Positions 1 through 11,800 of a stretch of 64,000 nt of DNA are shown here, in pieces (the stretch's first letter is position 1; each line of letters opens with the position of its first letter). Location of the stretch: positions 2,337,151 to 2,401,150 of the forward strand of contig CAJINV010000007.1 in NCBI GenBank assembly GCA_905178155.1. The letters are read 5' to 3'. Position numbers and translations under genes: made by a program. The stretch comes from Amoebophrya sp. A120. Its lineage: Eukaryota; Sar; Dinophyceae; Syndiniales; Amoebophryaceae. The notes below the pieces were generated by a model. It was given only the letters and a program-made list of their open reading frames with translations, was not told the DNA's origin and made no database searches.

Positions 1-1092
1 GTACTTGACGACGAATTTAGAGCGTTTGGAATAAATGAAGAACCGCTGCTGGTACCCTTTCCTCCACCGCGTAAGCTTATCCAGCGTTGGTCGACGTTTT
101 CGTTTTCTCTGTAGTCCTGAAGCCTCCGCGTGTAAGTATTCCTTTTGCGGCTCGCGTGGTCAGGGGAAAACAATCCGGGCGGACGGAGCAACTGGAAGTG
201 TTTTTTACGACAAGGTTTAGGTCATTTTGTCATTATCTCCAAAATCATTTTCGCATCAAGAGAATCAAAGGACGATAGGAGTAGTTTCATTTATGAAACA
301 AATACGGGCTAGAAAAGCGAGTCGAAGATGTATTAGCATAAGACTAGTACGGTTACGGTACTACATTCAAATAAAGAACTTCTGCTGGTGTGCGCAGCTC
401 CATGCGCAACAAAGCCTTTCGCCCCCTTGCCCTACAGACAGTGAAGTTTGCTATCGGACGAGTAAAGAAGTAGAGAAGTAGATAGAGAGCGTCTATTATC
501 CCTGTAAGCGACGTAACACAACAACAACGACGCTCGCTCGCATATTATGTACGAGAGCCTACTGCACCACCATCACCAAGAATACACAACTTTAGTTGAC
601 GCACCATTATCCGCTCGGTCGTCGTGTCCAGGCGACTTACGACAAGACCAGAAAATCATGTCGCCATGGAGAAGGCCGACTCGCGGATTTGGATAGAAGT
701 TATTCCTACACGTGGTCGTCGTCGTGTGATAGTCATAGTTGCATGCGTCATGTTGCAGCGTTGTTGCTCTTCAGAAGGCCAACGAAGGCGAAAATGGCAA
801 TTGCAATAATTCGAATCGCCACAAAGAAGTAAGCCAACATCTTCCAATCTTAAAAATCACAAAATCCTTACAATTCTTGGCAAATCATGATAAATCCAAA
901 AAACAGCCACAGCATCTTAGAGCTACAGTCTTTCTCACTTCTTTCCTCTTGACCAAGAGCATCGCCGATATTCCTTCACATCTGCCAAGGCTCCGTCTTT
1001 TCATCACTGCTCTCCGCATTCTGTATTTCTCCGTGGCCCGAGCACACTGCTTCCGCTTCGTCGAGGTCTACCGCGACTTCTACGTAGTCGGT
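1..1092. other. No supported gene
   Basis: Only short overlapping open frames on both strands, none with a recognisable domain or a consistent splice pattern. It lies just 3' of the zinc-finger gene and probably holds its 3' UTR plus intergenic sequence. I see nothing further in it. Confidence 0.6.
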
Positions 1093-4000
1093 TCAGTGCT
1101 TCTGTTCCTGATCCTGCGAGGACCTCCTCCTGTCATCTCCCCTCGCCGAATCAACACCGCTTGTAGTTGTGCCTCCAATCGCCGTGGCTGCCGTGCGGAG
1201 GAAATCCGACAGACCCTCGTGGACGTTCGAGCTGTTGTCCTCCGTGACACACCGAGAGAACGAGAGTCGTGGGCTCGAGGCTGGTGAAAGACTTCTTCTA
1301 CACGCGAGAACATCGGAGTCAGTTACAGCAACTTCACAAGAAGAAGACGATGGAGCAGTAGTCGTGGCTGGTGCAATGAAGCCGAACTCTTCACATATTT
1401 CCTCAACACCCAGGCTGGCTGTACTATGGTGCAGCTGCGCTGAGTCCTCTGACTGCGGTGGTGATACAAGAATTGCTGGGTTGTAAGACTTCTGTACGAT
1501 GCCGATGCGGTGCTGCTGGTCGTCTCTCGTCGGGTGGGAAGAACACGACGAGGAGGACACTGCGCAGCCACCTCCGATGGCGCAAGGGCCCCCGGTTGCT
1601 CCACCCGGCGCAGAGGCAGGAGTTATTCCACTGGCCGCCGGGGCTCCTCCTCCTGCAGCAGCACCCACAGGCGAATTCATCACAAACACAGGCATCTGCA
1701 CGATGGTCCAACCCATAAACATGTTGCCCGCGGGAATGCAGAGTGCCCCGTTTGGAAGGACGCTTGGTGCTGTTTCACCAGTTGGACTTGTTTCATTTGA
1801 CCTGGTGGTGATCACGGGAGAGGACCCGGCGGCGTTAATACAGGAGCTCCTTCTGCTGTAATCTGGCGATTGCTGCTGGTCTGCCCACTGTTCGTGATCT
1901 TGTTCCGTGGAGTATGAGGCTATGATCTTCGACGCGGACGAGCCTCCAGCACCACCTACTACATCATCAGCAGCTCCTGCAGCAGAAAAGGTGGTCTGGT
2001 GACCTGAAGATGAAGCGGGGAGGAACTCGGGCGCAGCTAGGTTCCAACTACTAGTGGTAGAAATGCCTGTGGTCGTCACAGCTTTTTTCCAGATTTCCTG
2101 CGCCTTCGGAGCGGAGGCGTGTCTTTCTTCTGGTCGACATGCGGAAGTCTTTTCGCCATCTTCCGTAGCCTTATTTTCGAGACCATCGGCTGATTTTTTC
2201 CTGCATGCAATAGCATCTCGACTCGTCGTACACGCCAGTTTTTTTTTCGGTAGCGGACCACGCGAGGAAAGCGAAAGGTCTTTGCCGGACACGTTTTTCG
2301 CCGCAGGTCGTACAGTGGATGATCCTCCGGCGGTTCTTTGCGGTCGTACAGTGCCATCTTGTTGCTGAGTTTCGAATATTAGGTACGGCTACAGTGACTT
2401 TAGCGGAACTTGTTTGTGGCAAAGCGGCTCAGGCTGGAGGCAGACTCTGCCCCTCTTGAGGTTCCAAAATTGTACTTTCCATGCTAATATGTCCCCCACG
2501 ACAAGAGTTATGTAAAAAACGTGCGTGCTTCTACATCTAAACTATAGACTTTGAGCGAAATTAATAAATACCTGCGGCTCACGCTGCCCCGCCCCTGCGA
2601 TAGAAGTTCTTCTACTAGCAGATGACTCCCCTCCTGCTATCAAGGATTCTTCGTGTGGATCTACCGACGCCTCCGCCGACGAGGGATTTTTCCCCTGCCG
2701 CAAAAGTCTGTGGGAAGTCCCCATTCCTCCAGACCCGGTAAAAGTAGACTGTGAGGCGCCGCTCGCCCTACTACTACCCCCTGCAACTGCAGCGCCAGGT
2801 GTTCTCCTGGTGCCCGATGGTATGAACGAAGAGAGTGCAGCGCCGGCACCACTGGTTGTTCTCTGCGAATTATGATGTCTACTCGCGGCAGCTCCAGTCG
2901 CAATTTCATCCGTGTCCTCTTGCGGCCCGCTGAAGGAAAAATCGTAGTGATCCGATTCTTGTTCTGCAGCAACAGAAAACTCGTTCATCTCCAAGAGCGA
3001 GCTGCTGAGCTCTGCCGGAACCATTGGTCTGCGCAGCTGCGTCGTGCCCACAGAGGATGTCAATCGTTCTCCAGATGAGCGGCCTTCGTCTGGTACGCTC
3101 CTGCACCCTTGCGCCACCAATAGGCACAGTTCGTCCATCTCCCGCTGGCTCCGTTGTAAGTTGTCCTCCACGCGAGTAGTTTTTCCTCGTGTTCCCGTAT
3201 GAGTCGACGACGACTCTTGGAATAAACAACCAGCCTCTTCCTCGTTCTCCGGAATACCGGGGAACAGACGGCTGGCGATGGCGATCTTCGTCTTGGTCTT
3301 CGTCTTCGCATGGCTATGGCTGCCGCTCATCTCGCTGCTGCTCGGTCGAGACCACTGGCAGAGGTGACAACTAGGGCAGTTTTCGCCCTCTCGACAGCCG
3401 GTCTTTCGGCGAACGTACTTGCACGGGGCACCGCAGGTGTTGGGGTGTCCGCAACTCCCGATGGACATCTGCCACGGGTAGGTCTGCTCGACACCGCAAA
3501 TACTGGAAACATAGCTGGAAGTTGTTCCACTACTCATCCCCGAGGAAACGGACGCGGCGTCGTCAAACTGTGTGAGGTTTTTAGTGGAGGACTTTAGTAA
3601 GTAACTAATGTACAAAAAAGATGATGAACTGAGATTGCGCCATATTTCTTGTGAAGTGGCAAAGAGCAGCACACGACACGATGATAGCCTGCTTGCTTAG
3701 TCTGCTCCTCTTCCTGCACGGAGACCGCGGCGGCACAAGGAAAATTCATAGAGATAGATGAGAAAAACAAAGCACACTTCTATCGATCATGCAGATCACG
3801 CACCTGATCCTCTCCCGCAACGACTTTTTCCCGGCGCCAGAAGCACAAGTGGCAGTTCGGGCACTGGTTTCCGTAGCGGCAGCCCCCCTTGCGCTTGACG
3901 TAGCGACAAGCGGACTTGCAAGAGTGCGGATGTCCAATGGATCCGACGCTCATCGACCCGGAATCTACAGAAGAAAGCACCCGCTCTGCAGGAGCTCGTT

Positions 4001-4196
4001 CCCCAACTCCTACACGGGGGCAGAAAAGGAGACCAGGTTGCTGACATGATTGCTGCAAAAAGTCGCTGCAGCTCTGTGAATAATCAGAGGCTCCAGCGGG
4101 ACGAGGTTGGTCTGTTGTATTTGAGACGTTGTAAACGTCGAAATCATAGTATTGAACAAGACCTCTATTTTTTGAGGAAAAAAAACTTTCAATCAA
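1093..4196 (-). CDS. Protein with two dinoflagellate-type CxC/CHLCxW zinc fingers (3 exons resolved)
   Basis: I join three exons: about 4196-3804, 3567-2572 and 2364-1093. Both introns are GT-AG (3568-3803, GTGCGT...CACAG; 2365-2571, GTATTT...CTCAG) and both joins are phase 0. Exon 1 carries a finger SVGSIGHPHSC...CRY...GCRYGNQCPNCHLCFW and exon 2 carries a second, SIGSCGHPNTC...CKY...GCREGENCPSCHLCQW, about 35 residues each. From memory this Cys/His module is very common in dinoflagellate proteins and resembles CCCH RNA-binding fingers, so an RNA-related role is an inference. The rest is Ser/Ala/Gly-rich and looks disordered; exon 3 has no recognised domain and ends in a Gln/Arg-rich tail. 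The 5' end is unresolved: the first in-frame ATG in exon 1 lies just before the finger, so an upstream exon is likely. The two fingers could be an internal duplication. The two-gene alternative is less likely because the exon 1-2 join keeps frame. Confidence 0.7.
2365..2571 (-). other. GT-AG intron, zinc-finger gene
   Basis: The donor follows GAGCCGCAG and reads GTATTT; the acceptor is ACTCAG before CAACAAGATGG. The join E-P-Q/Q-Q-D is in frame. There are no terminal inverted repeats, unlike the introner-type introns elsewhere in the window. Confidence 0.65.
3568..3803 (-). other. GT-AG intron joining the two zinc-finger exons
   Basis: The donor GTGCGT follows GAGGATCAG, and the acceptor CTCACACAG precedes TTTGACGACG. 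The phase-0 join leads straight into the open frame carrying the second finger, which is the main reason for calling one gene. Confidence 0.6.
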
Positions 4197-4305
4197 ATAC
4201 TACGCAGCAAATCCAATCTTCGTATATCTTTTTAGCAAGAGCGTTTATCATTTTGGTATGGTAACACTAACATTACTAGCAGCTGTGAATTATGTGCCAC
4301 TTTCT

Positions 4306-5211
4306 TCACCATTTGGACATACCTCCTCTTTCGCCCAGCACGAGCTTTGTTCGTGGCGCTGCTCCGCCAGGAAAAGCTCGACTAGTTGTACTATCTGCTA
4401 GTAAAAGACCTCCTGTACTAGGCTGTTGGACTTGGTTCGTATACTGCCACGAGGACGATGAAGAGCCCCCGCCGCGCTGGTGAAGAAGCCCTTGAGGCTG
4501 CTGAGATAAGTAGAAGAGCTTCGAGTGGTCCTGGTGGTCCTGGTCCGCTTCTTCATCCACCAGTCTCGGGCGTTGTGGTTCTTCTACTTGCTGGCTGGCG
4601 CTAGAAAAATTCCGGACCTTTTGGTCCTGTTCCTGATCCTGCCTCTGGTCTTGTTCACGCGCCGACTCTACTACTGCGGCCTTTTGGGCCAGCACTTGTT
4701 GGAACTTGACGGGGTGCAGGAGGTCAGTATTTTCGACCTCGGCCACAGCAGAGATCCGACCTTCGGCCTGGCTGTCTTTCTCAACGCCAATCCTGTAGTC
4801 CTCCGCCAAAACATCCTCGCTGGATAAGGATATGACCTTGCTTCGCCTTCCTCGTCTTTCTGTTTCTGTATTATTTTTGTCTTCTGCTACTGCTGCTCCT
4901 GGCACTTGTGGTGTTGATGCTGATGGTTCAACATCAAGTTTTTTTGTGTCCACCTCGTCTCTTTCTTCACCACTGTTTCTAGTGCCAGGTCGTGCACTAT
5001 TAGTACTGTCAAATCCAGGGCGAAACGCTGAGCAGGTGTGACGGACGGTGGCGCAAGTGATGAGGAGGAAGCAGTAGTACAGGCGGCTTGCCGGGGCCAG
5101 CTGGTTCTTGGAAAAGCGATGTGGCTTTCGTGGTCCAGCTCCAGGCTTTAATATTGTCGCTCTTGAATAAGTCGATGACGTGGCTGTCGTCCCAGAAATT
5201 AACACGACCAT
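4306..5211 (-). CDS. Hypothetical protein with one hydrophobic segment
   Basis: An open frame of about 301 codons from an ATG at 5211 (MVVLISG...) to the stop at 4306. I do not recognise the family. One hydrophobic stretch (LYYCFLLITCATV) lies around residues 45-57 and is followed by CSAFRP. The Ala-Phe step resembles the cleavage site of signal sequences on complex-plastid proteins, but here it is not at the N terminus unless the true start is further in or on another exon. The remainder is Gln/Glu/Asp/Ser-rich with short low-complexity repeats (QDQRQDQEQDQ) and looks disordered. It lies head-to-tail with the zinc-finger gene on the same strand. It could be one exon of a larger gene; coding status is likely but not certain. 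Confidence 0.45.
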   Translation of the reverse strand: MVVLISGTTATSSTYSRATILKPGAGPRKPHRFSKNQLAPASRLYYCFLLITCATVRHTCSAFRPGFDSTNSARPGTRNSGEERDEVDTKKLDVEPSASTPQVPGAAVAEDKNNTETERRGRRSKVISLSSEDVLAEDYRIGVEKDSQAEGRISAVAEVENTDLLHPVKFQQVLAQKAAVVESAREQDQRQDQEQDQKVRNFSSASQQVEEPQRPRLVDEEADQDHQDHSKLFYLSQQPQGLLHQRGGGSSSSSWQYTNQVQQPSTGGLLLADSTTSRAFPGGAAPRTKLVLGERGGMSKW

Positions 5212-6539
5212 CTTCTTTTTCAGAGCAAGGTTGCATACACGACCACGACCAATCAACGGATGCAGAAACCCGCAAATAAAAAGAAAAAAATGATATCGGA
5301 TTGTAAAATTTGAATAAAGAACTAGTAGCTTCGAAATATGTAAGTACGTAGTCTCGGTAGATGAAGAAATGCAGAATTGGAAAACCTATTTTTGCGCAGA
5401 CAGGAGGTCAACCTTTGTAGCAAAGCGGAAACATCATCATGCTGGAAATGAAAAAATGTATTCGCATGGAGATGGACACGATGCAACGTTGGTCAGGTCC
5501 TTCGTACTACTTCCGACCTGTCTATCGTTGCATCGCTAAAAATATTGTCATTCCACCAGGTGCAGGTTCTGAACTTGCTAGGTTAATCAGGTCGTACAGG
5601 GGGCCCTTTCTGGCCACATAAAATGTGCCGAAGTCTTTAGAAAAGACAAAGAAAAGTCAGAACCGGTGGAAAAAGAAAACACGCGCACTTCTTCACACTG
5701 TCCGATCAAATACTGTAACACAATGCTGGTAAAAAAAGTGGATCTTGCCTTCAACTTCATTGAGCTGCTGTGCTTTCATTTCCCAAAAATTGAAGCACAA
5801 CAACCAATACCAAAATGCGTGCCATCATCCCATAAAATGGTCAGAACTTCAACTTTTCGAGATGGGCACAACAGAAATAGCACGACGAGATCTTTACATG
5901 TTTCCTTCACGATCTGGTCACACTGTAAGTGCAACAGTAAGCAAAATACGTAGCACGCAGCGGTCCTACCTACTGATCTTCGTTGCAAAAAAGAACGCAG
6001 GAGCAAAACTAAGAGCGTCTATCACTGGTGGTCGCAGGTTCTTTCTACAACTCCTGCCTTTGTCTGTAATTGCTTTTCTGTTTTCCTGTTCATTCATCAT
6101 GCTTTTTGTGCCCGACTGTTCTTGAAAAATTTTGGTATGCCTGGTAAAAAAGGTCGTGGATGACTCAATAAAAAGCGAAAATCTACAAAGTGAAAGGCAA
6201 CCTCCACTCGATAGCGTAATGCAAATGCCATTCCGTATGTTCTTGTTTAAGTAATCAAGTCTTTCATGACGACACAGACACGGCATACAGCCATCAAACC
6301 AAACACAAGTGGAACTTATTCTTGCGATTGCGCTCTCAGTACAGTGGCTACTACAAATCCTCCTACCGCAGTGCGCTTGCCGCGCTTGCGTTTTCCTTTT
6401 CGCTTTGCTTTCATGATTGAAAATGCGACAATAAACCATTACGCAAACGTAGTTCATCTTGACATTATCCTGCTCATAATTGCTGCTCTTGCTCCTCAGT
6501 ACAAATACAAATTTTTGTGAAGCACGAACTTCTGCAGCT
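5212..6539. other. Gene-poor intergenic stretch
   Basis: AT-rich sequence with only short unsupported frames. The longest, 163 codons at 5966-6457 on the minus strand, is Cys-rich without domain signal and I do not accept it. The stretch separates the isomerase 3' end from the start of the hypothetical gene. Confidence 0.55.
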
Positions 6540-8127
6540 TCAAGACGTTGCTACAAAACACCGGATATCATGTTTAGCCGTACTCCCACCTTCAACATCT
6601 TCCGGCACAGAGTAAACAATATCCGCACCCGCTTTCACAAACCAAATTGTATTCTTCTTGGCGACAAAGGGGGCAGAGCCGTCGATTTGCAAACAGCAGA
6701 CGTCGGAGAGAATTAACACGATAGAGGCTTGCGGCAACGTCTGCCTGGCATTTCCGGTCACTTCAAACACCTGTTGCAGAAGTTACAGTGAGTTAGACTT
6801 GGTCGACATAAAGCTGCTGTGAAAATAAAGAACGAGAAAAAAATGCAAATGCATCCAGATCCAGATCCAGATCCACCAAAACGCAATCAAGAAAAAATAA
6901 AAAAACTTCCGTTTACGACAAAAATACTTTGAAGTCTCGGATTTCTTCTGGCGGGCTGTAGAGATACAGGTTTTCCGCCACTTTTTCCGCCGGTTTGATC
7001 AGTTCCGGTAGTATGTCATCCCTGAAGTCGCACATGGATAACAGCAACGGCACATCTTTGAACTTCGGCGTTAGCCCCGCCCGCACCACGTTGTCTGATA
7101 AGCTCATGCACTCGATGACATCCCCGGAAAGGTACGTGTGCGGTACGTTCGCGGCACAGAACACAAAGTTTTTCCCCACGGCATTGTTCGTGATTTTCAC
7201 GTAGTTGAGGAAAAAAACCGAGAAAATGCCCACGTCCCCCGGATAAAATTCCGCGAGATTTTTCACCACGGGTTGTAGCTCTTCTGGAATCTTTGTCTTT
7301 CCCTGGCTGCTATTGTGGTCTTCTTCTAGCACTAGTACACTGGCGACAAGTTTTTCGACCTCCTCATTCACGAGGTCGGGGTCCGCTGTCATCAGAATCT
7401 TGTAGAGGCTTTCGACAGTAGAAGTTTTTTCCTTTGCCCGATCGTCCGCACCAGAACAAGTGTCGACGTCGTGATTACAGTTTTTATACCCGTTCGACTT
7501 CATCACGGTCAGCAACTCCGGAATCGACTCGATGAAACCCAAGATCTCCTTCCTCGGACGGAATCCGCACAGACACTCGAACTCCTCGGAAATCGGGATC
7601 CCAATTTCCGGTTTGTGGTTCGCATCGTACACACTCGGCTGCTCGGCGTGCAATTTCTTCGCCAACGTGCGGTCTGGGTGCACTTGGATGCTGCTGGCTT
7701 GGTTGAACGAAAGCACCTTGAACAGGTACGGAAGGTCGTTTTCCGCCACGGCCGGGGTGGGGTTCGCGCCGAGCCAATAAACCGGGTCACGCCGGATAAA
7801 GTCGAGAAGGGAAACTGGTTCTGCTTGTGGACTTCTGGAGGCCGTGCCGTCTTTTGATACTTTTTTGGTTTCGTGATCCTTGTTCAATTTGTTCACCATG
7901 TCATAATTGTTCCCCCCCTCGCCCGCTCCTGCCACCAGCAAACATGGCGCTTTCTCGTGCGTACCCATCCACATCTCCGCGTACCGCTTGGACTCGTCAA
8001 CCTCATTCGGGTTTACTGCCATCTTCGCGACCATACTGGCACTCCCTTTCTTTCCCCACCCGTAGTTTTGCACGCGGGGGAGGATTTGCACGCACGATAG
8101 GCCATTGTTGCGCTTTTCGGCTGCCAT
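6540..8127 (-). CDS. MPI: Mannose-6-phosphate isomerase, type I (2 exons)
   Basis: Interconverts mannose 6-phosphate and fructose 6-phosphate in the cytosol, feeding GDP-mannose for glycosylation. Exon 1 (8127-6928) starts at an ATG giving MAAEKRNNGL and soon reaches QILPRVQNYGWGKKG, the usual N-terminal block. Zinc-ligand blocks are present: SSIQVHPD (Gln and His), NHKPEIGIP (His/Glu), and the later NVPHTYLSGD with RAGLTPKFKDV. A GT-AG intron (6771-6927, GTATTT...CAACAG) joins DFK to VFEVTGNARQTLPQAS; exon 2 supplies the C-terminal beta-barrel (SIVLILSD...FVKAGADIVYSV). Total about 475 residues, slightly longer than the usual 420-440, with extra residues in a polar central insert (CSGADDRAKEK). 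The frame is open upstream of 8127 but lacks a better ATG. The assignment is secure; the start is likely. Confidence 0.93.
6771..6927 (-). other. GT-AG intron, mannose-6-phosphate isomerase
   Basis: The donor GTATTTTTG follows GACTTCAAA; the acceptor CTGCAACAG precedes GTGTTTGAAG. Removing 157 bp restores the conserved C-terminal part of the isomerase in phase 0. There are no obvious terminal inverted repeats, so it serves as an ordinary-intron control for the introner-type introns. Confidence 0.85.
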
Positions 8128-8879
8128 TTTGTCTTGTTTCTCTTTCTTCTGAAATAGATTGGACGTACAAGTAACTTCTTCAACGAAGAACAAGACAGTA
8201 ATTCTGAGTGCCAGATGCAATTCTAAGGCTTCATAGTTTTCAACAGCAAAAGTGGCTATTGAAGCGCCAAGCAAGTTGCCAGTTTCCTATCGATTGAGAG
8301 GGGAGGAAGAAGAACGCAGGGTGATATTTTATGTGCAAGAACTGTTGACGTCGATGCTCTTGCTTTAAAAGAAAGGAGCTAAACTACACGCCGGACTCTC
8401 ACTATTTCATGGGCATGCAGCCAGTAGCTTGAGACAATGGGTATATGTCCCGGAATAGATACATTGTGTTTGTGATTGAAGATGCGGTGTCAACATCAAT
8501 TCTGCTCTCTCGTCGCTCCAAAAACTTGAAAAGATACCCTCGAGTGATCGTCCAGAACAACAAAGCGCATATCGGCATACATCGCACGCCAAGACAATCA
8601 AACCATGTAGAATGATCACAACTGAAGATATCTGGTCCTTCGTAGAATGATGTAGAGCTGCCTGTAGTCATGCTTTTACTGAAATTGTATGCAGTACTTC
8701 ATGCGCGGTTTAAAAAATATCATGTTGCATTTTTTCTCGAAGCGAGTTCGAGTATCACTGACTCGTTCATGTACATGTTCCTCGACACAACATTACATAA
8801 GAAATCACGCTACACAGATTCAGAGTCAAAGTCGCAGATCGCTTTACTAGTACACAACTCCTACACGGTCCTCACGGCC
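8128..8879. other. Intergenic region between midasin and the isomerase
   Basis: No supported gene. Short open frames on both strands (for example about 90 codons at 8402-8671, minus) lack family signal. It should contain the midasin 3' UTR and the isomerase 5' region. Confidence 0.55.
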
Positions 8880-11800
8880 TCAACTACTCACTTCAATCCA
8901 CTGCCTGAGTGCATCTGCCAGTAACCCTGGCAAACTGTCCCGGTCCCGAACCACGGCGTAGAAGGGGAACGGAAAGTCCTGCAGATACGGCGTGATCACG
9001 CACTGCCCGGTGGAGTAGTCGGCCCCTTTCAGGTCGAAGACGGACGTAGAGCGCTTAGCAGGAGGAGCTGCTGGTCTTGGTGTCGCTTTTGCTGCTGAGG
9101 AGCCTAAACCTTCGCCATCCCTTCTTGCAGCCGGCTGTTCGTCTTTCGGGTCCACAATGATCAACAGCGGCAGAATTTGCCTGGACAGTGCCTGGTGCAC
9201 CTGGGCCCGTACCATGTGCTTGTTGAACCGGCCGTCGGTAACGATCAACAGGATCTGCTTGCAACTGGAACTACAGGAAGACCCCCCAGTTTGCTCGAAG
9301 AGTTCCATGCTGTATTTCAGCAGGTCCGGCAACCCCTTATCGTGCGACCGGATCGCTTCTTCGTCGAAAGTGAGGTGCTGGAGCAGCGGTTTGGCCTGTT
9401 CGAAAGTGAACGAAGCGGCACCAATGTTGTGGGAGGAGGGGGTCGTCGTGGGAGATAATTGCTCAACTGCTAGAGGACTGTTGCTGTTGCTGTCATGCGG
9501 GTGGCCGGCGTAGTTCGAGTTGTCTTCATTTCTGATGTCGCTACTTGTCGAGCCGCCATGTGCTGCTGTCGAGGAACACTGATGCAGACATGGAGCTGAG
9601 CTTGAAGCAGCGCTACTTCCACCTCCATTTGATGCCCTCGCCGCCGCGACGCCGAGTCTTTCCTGCTCGAAGCCGCACAACAGCCTCGGCGCGTCGCCGC
9701 CAAAGGACAGGACCCCGACGTCACCCACTTCCGCCTTGCTCAGCGCCGAGCAAATCAGCACCAGGGCCTGCAACGCCAGGGGAGCGACCCCGCAGTCTTT
9801 CATGCTCTGACTGTTGTCCAGGGCAAGCAAAACCTGGTACTCCCGCTTGCTGGGCTTTGTCCGGCGAAGCCAGATTTTGTCGCGCCGGTAGTTGGACGCT
9901 AGGAAGGAAATGACTTTGCGCATCGACAACCGCTTCCCCGTCTTGTAATCGCCCTGCAATTTCCCTCGCTTCGTCGGCTCGAGCAGAATTCTTAGCTGCT
10001 CTGCCAGGTTGGCGGCCTGGTTGCTGGTCGCCTGCTCGAGTGTTTGGTACAGTTTCTGGAGAAAGATGTCGGAGGAGGTTCCCTTCTGCATGCGCTCCAG
10101 CCTCAACTGCCGGTCTTGGTCCAGCAGTTTCAAGGCCTGGTCCACGGACAGGTGCTGGTTCAGGAAGTCGTCGCTTTCTTGGTCCTGGTTTGTCGAAAGA
10201 CTTTGATCTTCAAAAGCGTCTGTTGTATTATTGCCAGACAGGTTCTTCAAATCCACTTGCAGCTGAGAGGAATTATCCTTGTCGGCGTTGTTTAGCATCA
10301 AATCTTTCTTTTCATCTGCCTCTTCCAACGCCTTGAGCAGATCGGTTTCGTTCTGGAGTCGCTCCTCTTGGAGGTCCGCCGCGTCGGGAAGAATGCGTGC
10401 GTTATTTTTCCTGTTTCGGTCAGGTGACTCGTCTTCGTCCAAATCATCGCTATTTTCCTTTCCGACCGCTTTAGCCTCTTTTTGCTTCTGCTTTTTCTGC
10501 TTATTTTCGTCACCCTCATCATCGGGATTGACTTCTTCCGGTTCGTCTTCCTCAAGAATGTTTGTATTTTCGCTATTCTTTTCCTCGTCTTTTTTCATGC
10601 GATTCGCGATGTCCTGGTGCTCGTCGATGTCTTTCGCCTCGCCGATCGCTTCGAGATCCGCGTTCGGGTCCGTTTCGTGTAAACCGTCTTGCAGTTGTTC
10701 CTCTTCCATATCATGCTGCTCTTTCTCGTCTTTCAAACCCAGTTTTTCATCCGCATCGGGCTCCTTTTCTTCGTTATTTTGCACGATGTCCATCTTCTGC
10801 AGCTTTCGCTCTTCCAAGCTCAAGTCGTTCTTTTTGTCCTCCGCTGTCTGGCTTTGGTCATTTTTCTCCGGCCTCTGTTGCTTCTTCTGTTGTTCGTTTT
10901 TTTGCTGGTTCGCTGTTTGCTGCTGGTTATTTCTCGACTTCCCCTGCTGCTGCTCCGACTGCGGGTTGGCTTGCTGCGCGTCGTTGGTGTCATCCCCATC
11001 GGGGGCTTCGTCCATCTGGTCTGCATCAATCGCAGCGGCCTCCCCCTGGTCACCCGACTCCCCGCAGTGCTCGGACTTCTGCAGGTTCGGATCCTTCTTT
11101 TCCGGCTCGTTGTCGCTTTCGGGGTTGTTTTCCTTTTCCTCCTCTTCCGGCGCCTGGTCCTCGCCCTTGTTCAGCGCGTCCTCGCCGGAGAAGTTCTCGG
11201 GGACAACTGCTGGGTCATCTTTCGTTTCATCTGGTTCAGGATCTTTGTCCTCTTCGGGGTCAACATTTTCCTCGTTCTTCTCTTCGTCTGCAGCTTGTTC
11301 GTCGTCCGGACTGTTGTTATCCAGCTCCTTCGTCTCATCTTCGCCCTCTTTGTCGTTAACATCAGCATCGTCCTCTTGCAACAGTCCGTCGTTCTCGTCA
11401 ATGTCCTTTTTGTCCGCGTTTTCCGCGCCTTCGTCGCTCATGTCTGCATTTTCCTGTTCTGGAAGGTTTTGTTCTTCGTTTTGATCTTCTCGCCCATCTT
11501 TGTCCTGCTCCTCATTTTCTCCAGCATCATCTTCCTCCTCGATCTCGTTTCCCTTCATATTCACGTCGTAGCGGTTCGGCTCGTCGGGGGTTTCATCCTC
11601 GTCAGCAGCGGCGTCAGGGTCGTTTTCGTCACCTTTGTCAGCAGGCTCGTCATTTTTGTTCTGCTCCTCCTCACAGTCTTCTACATTTTCCTCCTCTTCG
11701 CCCGGCTTTTCCTGGTTTTTGTCTTTTTCCTCCTTCCCCGCAGCTGAGTCTTTGTTTTCCTCATCCTCCTTGCCCTTCAGTTCCTTCTCACCCTCTTGCT

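Noticed and set aside
5966-6457. 163-codon minus-strand frame
   Set aside because: No domain, Cys-rich AT-driven composition, no splice partner; likely chance.
10279-11747. Plus-strand frames of 265-401 codons rich in Ser/Phe/Val/Leu
   Set aside because: They are the antisense shadow of the Glu/Asp/Lys-rich acidic region of midasin.
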